In this document: positions 34,014 to 42,228 of the stretch, piece by piece
How positions within the stretch are numbered: position 1 is the first letter of the stretch
Layout: the number at the start of each line of letters is the position of its first letter
DNA from: Acidimicrobiia bacterium
GTDB taxonomy: Bacteria; Actinomycetota; Acidimicrobiia; IMCC26256; JAMXLJ01
Reading direction: 5' to 3'
Assembly: GCA_035651955.1 (NCBI GenBank)
Contig: DASRES010000072.1
Coordinates: 1 to 54,921 of the forward strand
Length of the DNA stretch: 54,921 nt
Made by a program: the position numbers and the translations under genes
The notes under the pieces: generated by a model
What the model saw: only the letters and a program-made list of their open reading frames with translations
Databases searched by the model: none
Told to the model about the DNA's origin: nothing

Positions 34014-34345
34014 TCAGTGCGACCGACCGAGGCGACGGAGGTCGCGTTGGAGCGTCCGCCGGAACCGTCGGATGATGTGCTCGTCGGGCGGGTCGTCGGC
34101 GATCGAGCGCCCGAACGCGCTCGCAACGCGGACCAACACAACGCAGGCGACCAACAGCTCCAGGCCGGGTGTCACGAGCCGGCCACTTCCCGTGACGAGG
34201 GCGACCGCGAGGATCACGACACTGGCGAGGAATGCACCATGCCGGCGCCGACCAACGCGGTCTCCCAGTCCGGCCTCTGGCGCTCGTGACGCACGGCGAA
34301 GGCGTACGACGGCGCCGAGAGGCGCTCCGCGACGGGAGCAAGCAA
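34014..34345 (-). pseudogene. Small two-helix membrane protein with one frameshift
   Basis: From a TTG near 34345 one frame reads APVAERLSAPSYAFAVRHER and QRPDWETALVGAGMVH. About one base is missing near 34231-34238, after which the next frame continues FLASVVILAVALVTGSG, LVTPGLELLVACVVLVRVAS and a basic tail ending RRLGRSH. Joined, this is roughly 110 residues with two transmembrane helices. Whether it is a true lesion or a base-calling error is open. The intact C-terminal part alone spans 34014-34217. Confidence 0.45.
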
Positions 34346-34382
34346 TGTCTCGCTACCGCGCGCGACGCGCGCACCGTGAGGT

Positions 34383-34460
34383 TGGTCGGGATGCCGGGAT
34401 TTGAACCCGGGACCTCAGCGTCCCGAACGCTGCGCGCTAACCAAACTGCGCTACATCCCG
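34383..34460 (-). tRNA. tRNA-Pro (anticodon CGG)
   Basis: The minus strand folds as a standard cloverleaf. The acceptor stem is CGGGATG/CATCCCG. The anticodon loop TTCGGGA has CGG at its centre, and the T-arm is GGTTCAAATCC. CCA is encoded at the 3' end (34385-34383). It reads CCG proline codons. It is flanked by a frameshifted small gene and the receiver gene. Confidence 0.95.
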
Positions 34461-34467
34461 TGAAGGG

Positions 34468-34926
34468 TCAGGATTCTAGCGATCCTGCCGCGGCAGGCTC
34501 CGGGCCCGGCCACGCCGAGTCGCGACGGGTGCCCGACGCGGCCGCCTCCGCGAGCAGCCGCTTTGCCGTGCGGCGCAGCGTCCCCGCGTCGACCGGCTTC
34601 ACCAGCTCGGCGTCCGCCTCGGCGCGCCGTGCGAGGAACGTGTCGGCCGCGCGATCGAGCAGCAGCAGGATCGGCACGTGCTCGAGACGGCCGGCCGCGG
34701 CCTCGAGGTGGAGGTCGATCGCGACCGCGATCCCACCCATGTTGCCGATCTGCATGTCGAGCACGACGAGGTCGGGCGGCGAGGCGGCGACCGCGGGGCG
34801 CACGTCGTACCCGCTCGTCACCTCGACGACGCGCTGTCCCCGCCCGACGAACGCGGCCCGAACCTGTGCCCGGACCCAGTCGGCGTCCGCTGCGACCAGG
34901 ATCGTCGTCTCGTCACGCTCGGCCAT
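34468..34926 (-). CDS. Single-domain response-regulator receiver protein
   Basis: This 152-residue protein consists of one CheY-like domain. The likely phospho-acceptor Asp is in DLVVLDMQIGNMGG, the N-terminal acidic region is ILVAADADWVRAQ, and the conserved Lys is in AELVKPVDAG. No output domain follows, only an Ala/Pro-rich tail. A partner histidine kinase is not in the window. A TAGCCT 8 nt upstream of the ATG, overlapping the stop of the ATPase gene, gives it its own leaderless promoter. Confidence 0.82.
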   Translation of the reverse strand: MAERDETTILVAADADWVRAQVRAAFVGRGQRVVEVTSGYDVRPAVAASPPDLVVLDMQIGNMGGIAVAIDLHLEAAAGRLEHVPILLLLDRAADTFLARRAEADAELVKPVDAGTLRRTAKRLLAEAAASGTRRDSAWPGPEPAAAGSLES

Positions 34927-34934
34927 GGACGGGC

Positions 34935-34940
34935 AGGCTA
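34935..34940 (-). promoter_or_regulatory. -10 element TAGCCT for the receiver gene
   Basis: The minus-strand TAGCCT overlaps the TAG stop of the upstream ATPase and ends 8 nt before the ATG at 34926. Confidence 0.55.
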
Positions 34941-36143
34941 CCCGCCGCCGTGCGACGGCCCGGTATCCCTCGGCGCGCCGGCCGCGGAAGCGGTCGCGCC
35001 GTCGAACAGCAGCCGGCCCACCTCGTGCAGCCCGTCGAAGTCGTGGACGTCGCCGGCGAGGAACGGCACGTACGCCACCGCGGCCGTTCCGACCCGTTCT
35101 CGCACGCCGCGCAGGTGACGGCTCTCGCGCTCCGCGATGTCGCCGAAGTCGGCGAGGTTGCCGTACAGGGCGCAGAGCCGCGCCGCGGCTCCGTCCGCGC
35201 CGTCGGCAGCGCGCGTCGCGAGCTCGACGGCCCGTGCCCGCAGTCCTTCCGGTTGCTCGTCACCGAAGTGCGGGTGCACGCGGTTGACGACGAGGACGTC
35301 GACGTCGATCCCCATCTCGTCGAGGCGCTCGGCGAAGAACTCCGCCTCTTCGACGGCGTCGCGCCGCGGTGTCGTCACGAGCACGAAGCGTGTCCCCGGG
35401 TCGGCCAGCAGCGCGACCACGTTCGCGGCTCGCTCGCGGAAACCCTGCTCCATGCCCTCGAACGCGCGGAAGAACGCGACGACGTCCTCGACGACCTCGC
35501 TGCCGACGACCTTCGAGATCGTGCGCAGGAACGTCTGCACGGCCACGCTCGCGACTCGCAGGTATGCGCGCGTCGGCATCATCAGCAGCCGGAAGATCCG
35601 GTTGTCGAGGAGGCGCGTCAGCCGGTGCGGTGCGTCGAGGAAGTCGAGCGCGTGCCGCGTCGGCGGCGTGTCGACGACGATCAGGTCGTAGCCGCCGTCC
35701 TCGTGCAGCTCGTGGAGCTTCTCCATCGCCATGTACTCCTGCGTGCCCGACAGCGCGCCGGAGACGTTCCGGTAGAAGCGGTTGTCGAGGATGCGAGCTG
35801 CCTGCTCGTCCGACTGCGCGTAGCGGGTGACGAGCGTGTCGAACGTCGACTTCGTGTCGAGCATGAGCGCCGACAGCCGCCCGCCCGCGACGGCATCGCC
35901 GTCGCGCGCCCACACCGCGCGGTCGATCTCGTGTGCCTCGTTCGACAGCTCCGACAGACCGAGCGCGTTCGCGAGCCGCTTCGCCGGGTCGATCGTGACG
36001 ACGACCGTGTTCCGCCCTCGCCGCGCACCCTCCAGCGCGAGGACGGCTGCGCTCGTCGTCTTGCCGACACCACCGGTCCCGCAGCACACGACGATGTGAC
36101 CGTGCTCGACGAGGTCGTCGAGCGAGTGGTCGCGACCGGTCAT
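34938..36143 (-). CDS. Get3/ArsA-like ATPase, second subunit (BagB-like)
   Basis: This 401-residue deviant-Walker ATPase has the P-loop CCGTGGVGKTTSAAVLAL, VVTIDPAKRLANALGL (switch I), DLIVVDTPPTRHALDFLD (switch II) and LVTTPRRDAVEEAEFF. Together with the overlapping upstream gene it forms two half-ATPases like the actinobacterial Get3-like pair (Rv3679/Rv3680 of M. tuberculosis, as I recall). There is no arsenic-resistance gene nearby and no cysteine metalloid site was noticed, so arsenite export is unlikely. A role in membrane-protein or stress handling is inferred from the family. Confidence 0.85.
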   Translation of the reverse strand: MTGRDHSLDDLVEHGHIVVCCGTGGVGKTTSAAVLALEGARRGRNTVVVTIDPAKRLANALGLSELSNEAHEIDRAVWARDGDAVAGGRLSALMLDTKSTFDTLVTRYAQSDEQAARILDNRFYRNVSGALSGTQEYMAMEKLHELHEDGGYDLIVVDTPPTRHALDFLDAPHRLTRLLDNRIFRLLMMPTRAYLRVASVAVQTFLRTISKVVGSEVVEDVVAFFRAFEGMEQGFRERAANVVALLADPGTRFVLVTTPRRDAVEEAEFFAERLDEMGIDVDVLVVNRVHPHFGDEQPEGLRARAVELATRAADGADGAAARLCALYGNLADFGDIAERESRHLRGVRERVGTAAVAYVPFLAGDVHDFDGLHEVGRLLFDGATASAAGAPRDTGPSHGGG

Positions 36144-37093
36144 ACGAGCGCGGTCGGGAGCGCCTCGACCCCGGCCGCGAGGTGCGCGCTCAAGAGGTCG
36201 AGCTCGGCGCGGCCGAGGTCCGCCGTGAACAGGAACGGCAGTCGCAGCTGCGGCAGCGGCAGCAGCTCGGCCAGCCGGTCCGCTTCGGCTCGCTGCAACG
36301 CCTGACGCCGGGTGCGGAACTCCGCGGCGCGCGCGAGGTCGTCGGCCTCACGCGCGGACACGAACACGTCGAGGGCGTCCGCGTCGCGGGCGATGTCGAC
36401 GGGTGACGCATCGACGTCGAGCTCGGGATAGCAACCGTTCACCACCACCGGTCCGAGCTTCACGCCGACGCGGTCCTCGATCGCGAACGCGGTGTCGACG
36501 AGCTCGTTGACGGGGGTCTCCTCGGGGATCGTGACGAGCACGACCTGGCACCGCTGCGGATCCGAGAGCATCTCGATGACGTCCGCCGCCTGCTTGCGGA
36601 TCGGTCCGACGCGCACGGCGTCGAGGAGCCCGCGCGGCGACAGGAGGAACGACACCGCGTGGCCGGCGGCGGGCGCGTCGATGAGGATGAGATCGGCGAC
36701 GCGGTCCCGTTCCAGCTGCTTCACCTTGCCGAGCACGAGGATGTCCTTCATGCCGGGCACCGCGGTCGCGACGACGTCGAGCGCGCCGGAGCTCGACAGT
36801 CGGCGGCTGATGCGACGCAGGCCGTGGTCGCGCAGGTAGTCGAGCAAGGCCTGGTCCGGCGTCAGCGTGCGCGCGCGCACGCCGGGCGCGACGTGACACT
36901 CCTCGTACTCGAGCTGGTCGCACTCGAACATCGCGGGCAGTCCCGATTTGCCCTCGACCTCGATGATCAGCACGCTCATGCCCGCGCGTGCCGCGACGAG
37001 CGCGAGCGCGCCCGTCACGGTCGTCTTCCCGACGCCGCCCTTGCCCGCCACGATGACCGCCCGGGCGCTGGAGCAGAACTGCGCGAGCTCCAT
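36140..37093 (-). CDS. Get3/ArsA-like ATPase, first subunit (BagA-like)
   Basis: This 317-residue ATPase has the P-loop ARAVIVAGKGGVGKTTVTGA, IIEVEGKSGLPAMFE, DLILIDAPAAGHAVSFLLSP and VVLVTIPEETPVNELVDTAF. It overlaps its partner by 4 bp (ATGA), so the two are probably made in equal amounts as a heteromer. The start has TAGCAT 8 nt upstream. It is divergent from nfeD, with whiB a further 1.5 kb away; the mycobacterial pair also lies beside a whiB gene (whiB4). Confidence 0.85.
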   Translation of the reverse strand: MELAQFCSSARAVIVAGKGGVGKTTVTGALALVAARAGMSVLIIEVEGKSGLPAMFECDQLEYEECHVAPGVRARTLTPDQALLDYLRDHGLRRISRRLSSSGALDVVATAVPGMKDILVLGKVKQLERDRVADLILIDAPAAGHAVSFLLSPRGLLDAVRVGPIRKQAADVIEMLSDPQRCQVVLVTIPEETPVNELVDTAFAIEDRVGVKLGPVVVNGCYPELDVDASPVDIARDADALDVFVSAREADDLARAAEFRTRRQALQRAEADRLAELLPLPQLRLPFLFTADLGRAELDLLSAHLAAGVEALPTALV

Positions 37094-37101
37094 CGCCCCT
37101 C

Positions 37102-37107
37102 ATGCTA
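37102..37107 (-). promoter_or_regulatory. -10 element TAGCAT for the Get3-like pair
   Basis: The minus-strand TAGCAT ends 8 nt before the ATG at 37093; leaderless arrangement. Confidence 0.5.
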
Positions 37108-37118
37108 CGGGAGCCCCG

Positions 37119-38519
37119 ATGGCCCGCCGACGCCGAACAGTGCTGGTCAGGCTGGTCGGCGTGGTCCTCCTGGCCGGTGCCGTGGCGGTCGCGGCGACGG
37201 GCGCGAGCACGACGAGCGCGTCCGCCGCGGACACGCAGTCCGGGCTGCGAGGCATCGACGTCGTCCAGGTGAACGGCCCGCTCGACCCCGTGAACGTGTC
37301 GCTGGTACGCGGCGTCATCCGCGAGGCGAACCGGAACCGCTCGACCCTGCTCGTCGTGCAGCTCGACTCGGGCGGGGTCCTCGACAGCGACGTCGCGCCC
37401 GTCGTGCGCGACATCCGCGCGTCCGGCGTGCCGATCGCGGTGTGGGTCGGCCCGTCCGGTTCGAACGTCCGTGGGGGCGCGGTCGAGCTCCTCGCGGCCG
37501 CGCCGATCGCGGCGGTGTCGCCCGGCTCGCACATCGGCCCGGCCTACCCCGTCTCGCTCGACCACCCACGCGCGGTGTCGCCGCCGGAGGTCGAGCGCGG
37601 GCTCTCGGACCTCGCGCGTGCAGCCGGTCGCGATCCCGCCGGCGTCGCGACCGCGACGCGCACGCGCCTCTCACCCGACGAGGCCAAGCGCGTGCACGCG
37701 GTGGACGACGTCGCGCCGACACTCGTCGCGCTGCTCGGCGATCTCGACGGGCGGACGGTCACGACGCCGACGGGTGCGCACCACCTCTCGCTGTCGAAGG
37801 TCGTGCACACGCACGAAGGACCGCGGCGCGAGCCCAACCAGTCGGTGCGCTTCCGCAAGCTCGGTCTCGGCCAGCAGGCGATCCACACGCTCAGCAGCTC
37901 GTCGGTCGCGTACTTCCTGTTCGTCGCGGGCCTCTCGCTGATGGTGTTCGAGTTCTTCACGATCGGCATCGGGCTCGCCGGTCTGGCGGGTGCGGGCGGG
38001 GTCGTCGGCGCGCTGATCGGGTTCTCGCATCTCCCCGTGCACTGGTGGGCGATCGTGCTGCTGTGCGTCGGCGTGCTCGGGTTCGCGATCGACGTCCAGG
38101 CGGGCGGACTGGGGTTCTGGACGTTCGCGGGTCTCGGCTCGCTCGTCGCCGGCTCGCTCACGCTCGTGGGTGGCGTGCGGCTCGATCCGCGCTGGTGGGT
38201 GGTCCTGATCGTGTGCGCCGGGACGACCGTGTTCATGCTCGCCGGCATGACCGCGGCGGTGCGGTCGCGGTTCTCGACGCCGACGGTCGGTCGCGAGGGG
38301 ATGGTCGGCGAGACGGGTGACGCCGAGGTCGACGTCGACCCCGACGGCGTGGTCCGCATCCGCGGCGCGCTGTGGCGGGCGCGCACGAACCGCGCGACAC
38401 CCATTCGCGCCGGTGACGCGGTCCGCGTGGTGGAGGTCCAGGGCCTCGTCCTCGAGGTCGAGCCCGAGTCGGGCGGCGCCCGCGACTACCGGCACGGGCG
38501 CCACGAGCGCGAGGGCTGA
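37119..38519 (+). CDS. NfeD-type membrane protein with a catalytically degenerate ClpP-like domain
   Basis: This 466-residue protein has a signal peptide, an extracytoplasmic ClpP-fold domain (about 45-230), four or five transmembrane helices (about 265-385) and a C-terminal NfeD OB-fold (from about 390, TPTVGREGMVGETGDAEVDV). Aligning GPSGSNVRGGAVELLAAAPI with the archaeal NfeD protease block GASAASAGTY puts Gly where the nucleophilic Ser belongs. The catalytic Lys position also falls on Thr (ATATRTRLSPDEA). It is therefore probably a scaffold for membrane-domain (flotillin/stomatin) proteins, not a protease. GGGAG lies 5 nt before the ATG. Confidence 0.85.
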   Translation: MARRRRTVLVRLVGVVLLAGAVAVAATGASTTSASAADTQSGLRGIDVVQVNGPLDPVNVSLVRGVIREANRNRSTLLVVQLDSGGVLDSDVAPVVRDIRASGVPIAVWVGPSGSNVRGGAVELLAAAPIAAVSPGSHIGPAYPVSLDHPRAVSPPEVERGLSDLARAAGRDPAGVATATRTRLSPDEAKRVHAVDDVAPTLVALLGDLDGRTVTTPTGAHHLSLSKVVHTHEGPRREPNQSVRFRKLGLGQQAIHTLSSSSVAYFLFVAGLSLMVFEFFTIGIGLAGLAGAGGVVGALIGFSHLPVHWWAIVLLCVGVLGFAIDVQAGGLGFWTFAGLGSLVAGSLTLVGGVRLDPRWWVVLIVCAGTTVFMLAGMTAAVRSRFSTPTVGREGMVGETGDAEVDVDPDGVVRIRGALWRARTNRATPIRAGDAVRVVEVQGLVLEVEPESGGARDYRHGRHEREG

Positions 38520-38548
38520 GCACGCCGCCGCCCCTCCGAAATTCACTC

Positions 38549-38577
38549 TTGTCGCCCGGTTGACCAGGGGATACGTT
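38549..38577 (+). promoter_or_regulatory. Sigma70-like promoter of whiB
   Basis: TTGTCG (38549-38554) and TACGTT (38572-38577) are separated by 17 bp. The predicted leader is about 48 nt, unlike the leaderless genes around it. Confidence 0.5.
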
Positions 38578-38586
38578 GCGCCCGGT

Positions 38587-38601
38587 CCCCACCTCGTGGG
38601 G
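38587..38601 (+). promoter_or_regulatory. Leader hairpin upstream of whiB
   Basis: CCCCAC and GTGGGG flank CTC just after the predicted transcription start. It could affect mRNA stability or translation. The region has no U-tract. Confidence 0.4.
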
Positions 38602-38631
38602 ATCTCCGGCTGGCGAACCGGAAGGGGGTCC

Positions 38632-38895
38632 GTGGGCGTCCGGTCGTCGTACGAGACGTGGCAGGTGCGCGCTGCGTGCCGCGGGCCGGGTGCGCCGCTG
38701 TTCTTCCCGCCGGCGCATCAGGAGCGCAAGGACGAGCGCGACGAGCGCGAGCAGCGCGCCAAGGCGATCTGCCGTGACTGCGGCGTGCGCCGGGAGTGCC
38801 TGGAGTACGCGATGTCGATCCGCGAGCTCCACGGCATCTGGGGCGGCCTGACCGAGGCGGAGCGCCGCTCGGCGCTGGCTCGCGAGGCCGGCTGA
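38632..38895 (+). CDS. whiB: WhiB-family iron-sulfur transcription factor
   Basis: This 87-residue actinobacterial regulator binds a [4Fe-4S] cluster that senses O2, NO or redox state. The four ligands are Cys in VRAACRGPG and the CRDCGVRREC group (C-x2-C-x5-C). The G-I-W-G-G turn (LHGIWGGLTEAERR) and a short basic tail follow. GTG 38632 is preceded by AAGGGGG. Which WhiB subclass it is cannot be decided; nearness to the Get3-like pair recalls WhiB4. Confidence 0.93.
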   Translation: MGVRSSYETWQVRAACRGPGAPLFFPPAHQERKDERDEREQRAKAICRDCGVRRECLEYAMSIRELHGIWGGLTEAERRSALAREAG

Positions 38896-38919
38896 GGCGA
38901 GCGGCCCCGAGCCGGACGC

Positions 38920-40737
38920 TCAGCGACTGGTCTCGCCCCGCTGCCGCGCGACGGGCCCGAGGATCCGCTCGTCGCCGCGCCGGCGCGTGACGCCCTCCGC
39001 GTCGAGACGGTTCAGCAGCGGCAGCACGTACTTGCGCGTCGAGCCGAGCACGTCGCGGGCGTCCGCGACCGTGATCGCGCCGCGGCGCTCGATCGCGTCC
39101 ACGACGAGCTCGCGCGCGCGGTCGAGCGCGGCGCTGGTGAAGAGGACACCGTCGAGGTCGACCGCGAGCCCGTCGCGGACGAGCGCTCGGGCGACCGCGG
39201 GCTCGACCCCGACCTCGGCGGCGGACGGCGGCGAGAACGCGGCGGCATCGAGCGCGGCGAGGAGCCGTTGCGCCTCGGGATCGTCCGACGCACTCCCGCG
39301 ATGGCTCGTGTGACGGACCGCGCCCCGATCCAGGCTGAGCGTCTCCTCGGCCTCCACGACGAGCCGCGCGCGCTCGACGTCGAGGCCGAACGCGGCCGCG
39401 AACGCGTTGAGCTCGAGGCCGGGGTCGAGCGGATGCTCACGATGATGCGCGACGGCGAGCTCGACGGCTCGCTTGCGCAGCGTCGCCAGCTCGTCGGTCG
39501 CGACGATGTTCGTGCCGAGGCGCGTCGCGATGCCGTCGGCGACGAGCGTCTCGACGAGCACGTCGGCGTCGTGCGGCGAGAGTCCCGTCAGCGGGCCGCG
39601 TAGCTGGTCGAGCGGTAGCCACGGACGCGCCGCGAGGAGGCGCTCACCGAGGGGGAGCGCGAGGCGAGCGACGGCGTGACGCCAGCGGCCCACCGGCGCG
39701 ACGTCGCGCACCTCCGCGCCGGCGACGGTCCGGCTGCTCCCGGGGTCGCGCAGCACGAGCCGGTCGCCGGGCGCGAGCGGCAGCTCCGACGGCAGCCTCA
39801 GCCGCGCGAAGCGCGCGTCGGCGCGCGTCGCGCGATACACGACCGTGTGCTCGCCCGAGCCCGCGTACGCCTGCAACCGCGCGCGCGGCGGAAGGTGCTC
39901 GTCGGGGAGCAACGACACCGCGACGTCGACGACCGTCGTCGGTCGCCACTGCTCCGCACGGACCACGGCGTCACCTCGCGCGAGCTGCGTGTGCTCGACG
40001 CCGGCCAGGTTGAGCGCGACACGAGTGCCTGGCCCGATGCGCGTGAGCTTCTGGTGGCGCGACTCGATCCCGCGGATCCGCACGCGTCGGTCGCCCGGCA
40101 CGACCACGACCTCGTCGTCGACGGCCAGGGGGCCGCCGACCAGCGTCCCCGTCACGACCGTGCCCGCACCCTTCGCCGCGAAGACCCGGTCGATCCACAG
40201 TCGGGGCCGGTCGCGGTTCGTGACGGGCGGCGCGTCGGCGAGCACCGCGTCGAGCGCGGCGCGCAGGTCGTCCAGCCCGCGGCCCGAGCGCGAGTCGACC
40301 GCGACGACCGGTGCGCGCGCGAACGGCGTCGACGCGAGACGATCCTCGAGCTCGAGCTGCGCGAGCTCGAACGTCTCGTCGTCCACGACGTCGGCCTTCG
40401 TGAGCGCGACGACGCCGTGCTCGATCCCGAGCAGCTCGAGGATCCGCACGTGCTCCTCGCTCTGCGGCATCCAGCCCTCGTTCGCCGCGACGACGAGCAC
40501 CGCGACGTCGACCGCGCCCACACCGGCGAGCATGTTCTTGATGAAGCGGACGTGACCGGGAACGTCGACGAAGGCGATCTCGGTCCCCGACGGGAGCGTC
40601 GTGAACGCGAAGCCGAGATCGATCGTGAGGCCGCGCGTCTTCTCCTCGGGGAAGCGGTCGGGATCCGTACCGGTGAGCGCGAGCACGAGCGACGACTTGC
40701 CGTGGTCGACGTGACCGGCGGTCGCGACGGTCCTCAT
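38920..40737 (-). CDS. selB: Selenocysteine-specific elongation factor SelB
   Basis: This 605-residue GTPase delivers Sec-tRNA to UGA codons marked by a SECIS hairpin. The G-domain motifs are [44 protein letters not shown] and ALTKADVV. Beta-barrel domains follow, and the C-terminal 200 residues look like winged helices ([40 protein letters not shown]) that would hold the SECIS RNA. The ATG overlaps the selA stop (ATGA). No tRNA-Sec, selD or UGA-containing selenoprotein was found in the window. Confidence 0.95.
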   Translation of the reverse strand: MRTVATAGHVDHGKSSLVLALTGTDPDRFPEEKTRGLTIDLGFAFTTLPSGTEIAFVDVPGHVRFIKNMLAGVGAVDVAVLVVAANEGWMPQSEEHVRILELLGIEHGVVALTKADVVDDETFELAQLELEDRLASTPFARAPVVAVDSRSGRGLDDLRAALDAVLADAPPVTNRDRPRLWIDRVFAAKGAGTVVTGTLVGGPLAVDDEVVVVPGDRRVRIRGIESRHQKLTRIGPGTRVALNLAGVEHTQLARGDAVVRAEQWRPTTVVDVAVSLLPDEHLPPRARLQAYAGSGEHTVVYRATRADARFARLRLPSELPLAPGDRLVLRDPGSSRTVAGAEVRDVAPVGRWRHAVARLALPLGERLLAARPWLPLDQLRGPLTGLSPHDADVLVETLVADGIATRLGTNIVATDELATLRKRAVELAVAHHREHPLDPGLELNAFAAAFGLDVERARLVVEAEETLSLDRGAVRHTSHRGSASDDPEAQRLLAALDAAAFSPPSAAEVGVEPAVARALVRDGLAVDLDGVLFTSAALDRARELVVDAIERRGAITVADARDVLGSTRKYVLPLLNRLDAEGVTRRRGDERILGPVARQRGETSR

Positions 40738-42089
40738 CGCGTCCGTTCGCCGAGCGCGGCACGGAGCGCGTTCGTCAGCCGCGCATCGTCCGCAGGCGCC
40801 ACCGCGCGCAGGTCGCACACCACGGCGTCGTCCTCGACGCGCGCGACGACGTCGAGGTCGCGCAGGACGCGCAACGTGTGGTCCGCGCTGGCGGACTCGA
40901 CCGCGACGCCGGCCGACGGGATGGTCAGCCCCGGGAGCGATCCTCCACCCGCGGCTGCGCTCGTCTCGACGACCTTCGCCCCCGTCACGTCCGCGGCGAT
41001 GCGCTCCGCGCGCGCTCGCAGCTCGCGCACCGGCACGGTCGCCATCCGCCACAACGGGATCGCGTCGCCACGCCCGTCGAGATACGCGGCCGCGACGGAC
41101 TGCATCGCGGCGAGTGTCATCTTGTCGGCGCGGAACGCGCGCGCGAGCGGGTGACGGACGATCCGTGCGACGAGGTCGCCGCGACCGACGACGACACCGG
41201 CCTGCGGGCCGCCGAGCAGCTTGTCGCCCGAGAACGTGACCAGCGCGGCGCCGTCGTCGATCGCCTGACGTACACCGGGCTCGTCACCGAGCCAGGGAGG
41301 ACGCGCGGGCAGCCACGGGGTCGTCGCGTCGAGCAGGCCGGAGCCTGCGTCGAACAACACCGGCGGTCCGAGCCGGGCGAGGTCGTGCACCGGCGTCGAC
41401 TCGACGAAGCCGACCATCCGGTAGTTCGACGCGTGCACCTTCAGCACGAGCGCGACGTCGCCGTTCAGCGCCCGCTCGTAGTCTCCGACGCGGGTGCGGT
41501 TCGTCGTCCCGACCTCGACGAGGCGGCAGCCCGACTCGTTCATGATGTCCGGCACGCGGAACCCGCCGCCGATCTCGACCAGCTCGCCGCGTGAGACCAC
41601 GACGGCGCGGTGCCGTGCGAGCGCCGCGAGCGACAGCAGCACCGCCGCGGCGTTGTTGTTCACGACCACGCCCGCCTCCGCCCCGACCGCCCGCGCGAGC
41701 AGCGCCCCGGCGTGGTCGTGACGCGAGCCGCGGCGTCCGTCCGCGAGGCGGTACTCCAGGTTCGAGTAGCCGGACGCGACGTCCTCGACCGCGTCGAGCG
41801 CGTCCTGGCCGAGCGGGGCGCGGCCGAGGTTCGTGTGCAACAGGACGCCCGTTGCGTTGAGAACGGGCCGCAGCAGCGTGCGCGACCGCTCCCCGGCGAG
41901 CGACCGAGCCCGGTCGACGACGTCCTCGAGCACGACCGGGTCACCGCGACCGACACGCTCGCGTGCCTCCGCGACGGCTGCGCGCGCCGCGTCGGTCACG
42001 AGCGTGCGCGGGATCCCGTCGGGTTCGAGCGCGGCGACGACCCGCTCCACCTGGGGAAGCGCGCGACGCGGGTCGTCGGGCTCGGCCAT
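40734..42089 (-). CDS. selA: L-seryl-tRNA(Sec) selenium transferase
   Basis: This 451-residue PLP enzyme converts Ser-tRNA(Sec) to Sec-tRNA(Sec) using selenophosphate. Motifs include LNATGVLLHTNLGRAPLGQD, the substrate-binding EYRLADGRRGSRHDHAGALL, FDAGSGLLDATTPWL and the PLP Lys in VTFSGDKLLGGPQAG. It is the first gene of a two-gene operon with selB. A TACGCT hexamer 7 nt upstream sets the ATG at 42089 as leaderless. Confidence 0.96.
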   Translation of the reverse strand: MAEPDDPRRALPQVERVVAALEPDGIPRTLVTDAARAAVAEARERVGRGDPVVLEDVVDRARSLAGERSRTLLRPVLNATGVLLHTNLGRAPLGQDALDAVEDVASGYSNLEYRLADGRRGSRHDHAGALLARAVGAEAGVVVNNNAAAVLLSLAALARHRAVVVSRGELVEIGGGFRVPDIMNESGCRLVEVGTTNRTRVGDYERALNGDVALVLKVHASNYRMVGFVESTPVHDLARLGPPVLFDAGSGLLDATTPWLPARPPWLGDEPGVRQAIDDGAALVTFSGDKLLGGPQAGVVVGRGDLVARIVRHPLARAFRADKMTLAAMQSVAAAYLDGRGDAIPLWRMATVPVRELRARAERIAADVTGAKVVETSAAAGGGSLPGLTIPSAGVAVESASADHTLRVLRDLDVVARVEDDAVVCDLRAVAPADDARLTNALRAALGERTR

Positions 42090-42096
42090 CGCAGCG

Positions 42097-42102
42097 AGCG
42101 TA
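42097..42102 (-). promoter_or_regulatory. -10 element TACGCT for selA
   Basis: The minus-strand TACGCT ends 7 nt before the selA ATG; leaderless arrangement, divergent from the element at 42153-42158. Confidence 0.55.
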
Positions 42103-42152
42103 CGACGCACCGTCGATCGCGCGAGCCCGGCGGGGAATGCCGGCCGGGCCGG

Positions 42153-42158
42153 TAGACT
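42153..42158 (+). promoter_or_regulatory. -10 element TAGACT upstream of the MBL gene
   Basis: TAGACT ends 7 nt before a GTG at 42166 that opens a short ORF, not the MBL gene itself. Confidence 0.55.
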
Positions 42159-42165
42159 GCCAGGG

Positions 42166-42228
42166 GTGAACGCCCGCGGTGCCGCACCGGCGTCGCAGCT
42201 CCCGAGCGTCGTCCTAGGTGTGGCCTGA
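42166..42228 (+). CDS. Candidate leaderless 20-codon ORF coupled to the MBL gene
   Basis: The GTG at 42166 encodes VNARGAAPASQLPSVVLGVA. Its TGA overlaps the ATG of the next gene (TGATG). The downstream gene has no Shine-Dalgarno of its own, so terminating ribosomes could reinitiate there. The arrangement copies the lysC leader. No function for the peptide is visible; a base-calling error joining it to the MBL protein is the alternative. Confidence 0.4.
   Translation: MNARGAAPASQLPSVVLGVA

Noticed and set aside
34938-37093. Arsenite-export ATPases
   Set aside because: No arsB, arsR, arsC or acr3 nearby, no metalloid-binding cysteine cluster noticed, and the paired half-ATPase form matches the Get3-like actinobacterial pair.
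42090-42227. tRNA-Sec next to selA
   Set aside because: No long acceptor/variable arm or TCA anticodon loop was found on either strand; the stretch is explained by two promoters and a short ORF.
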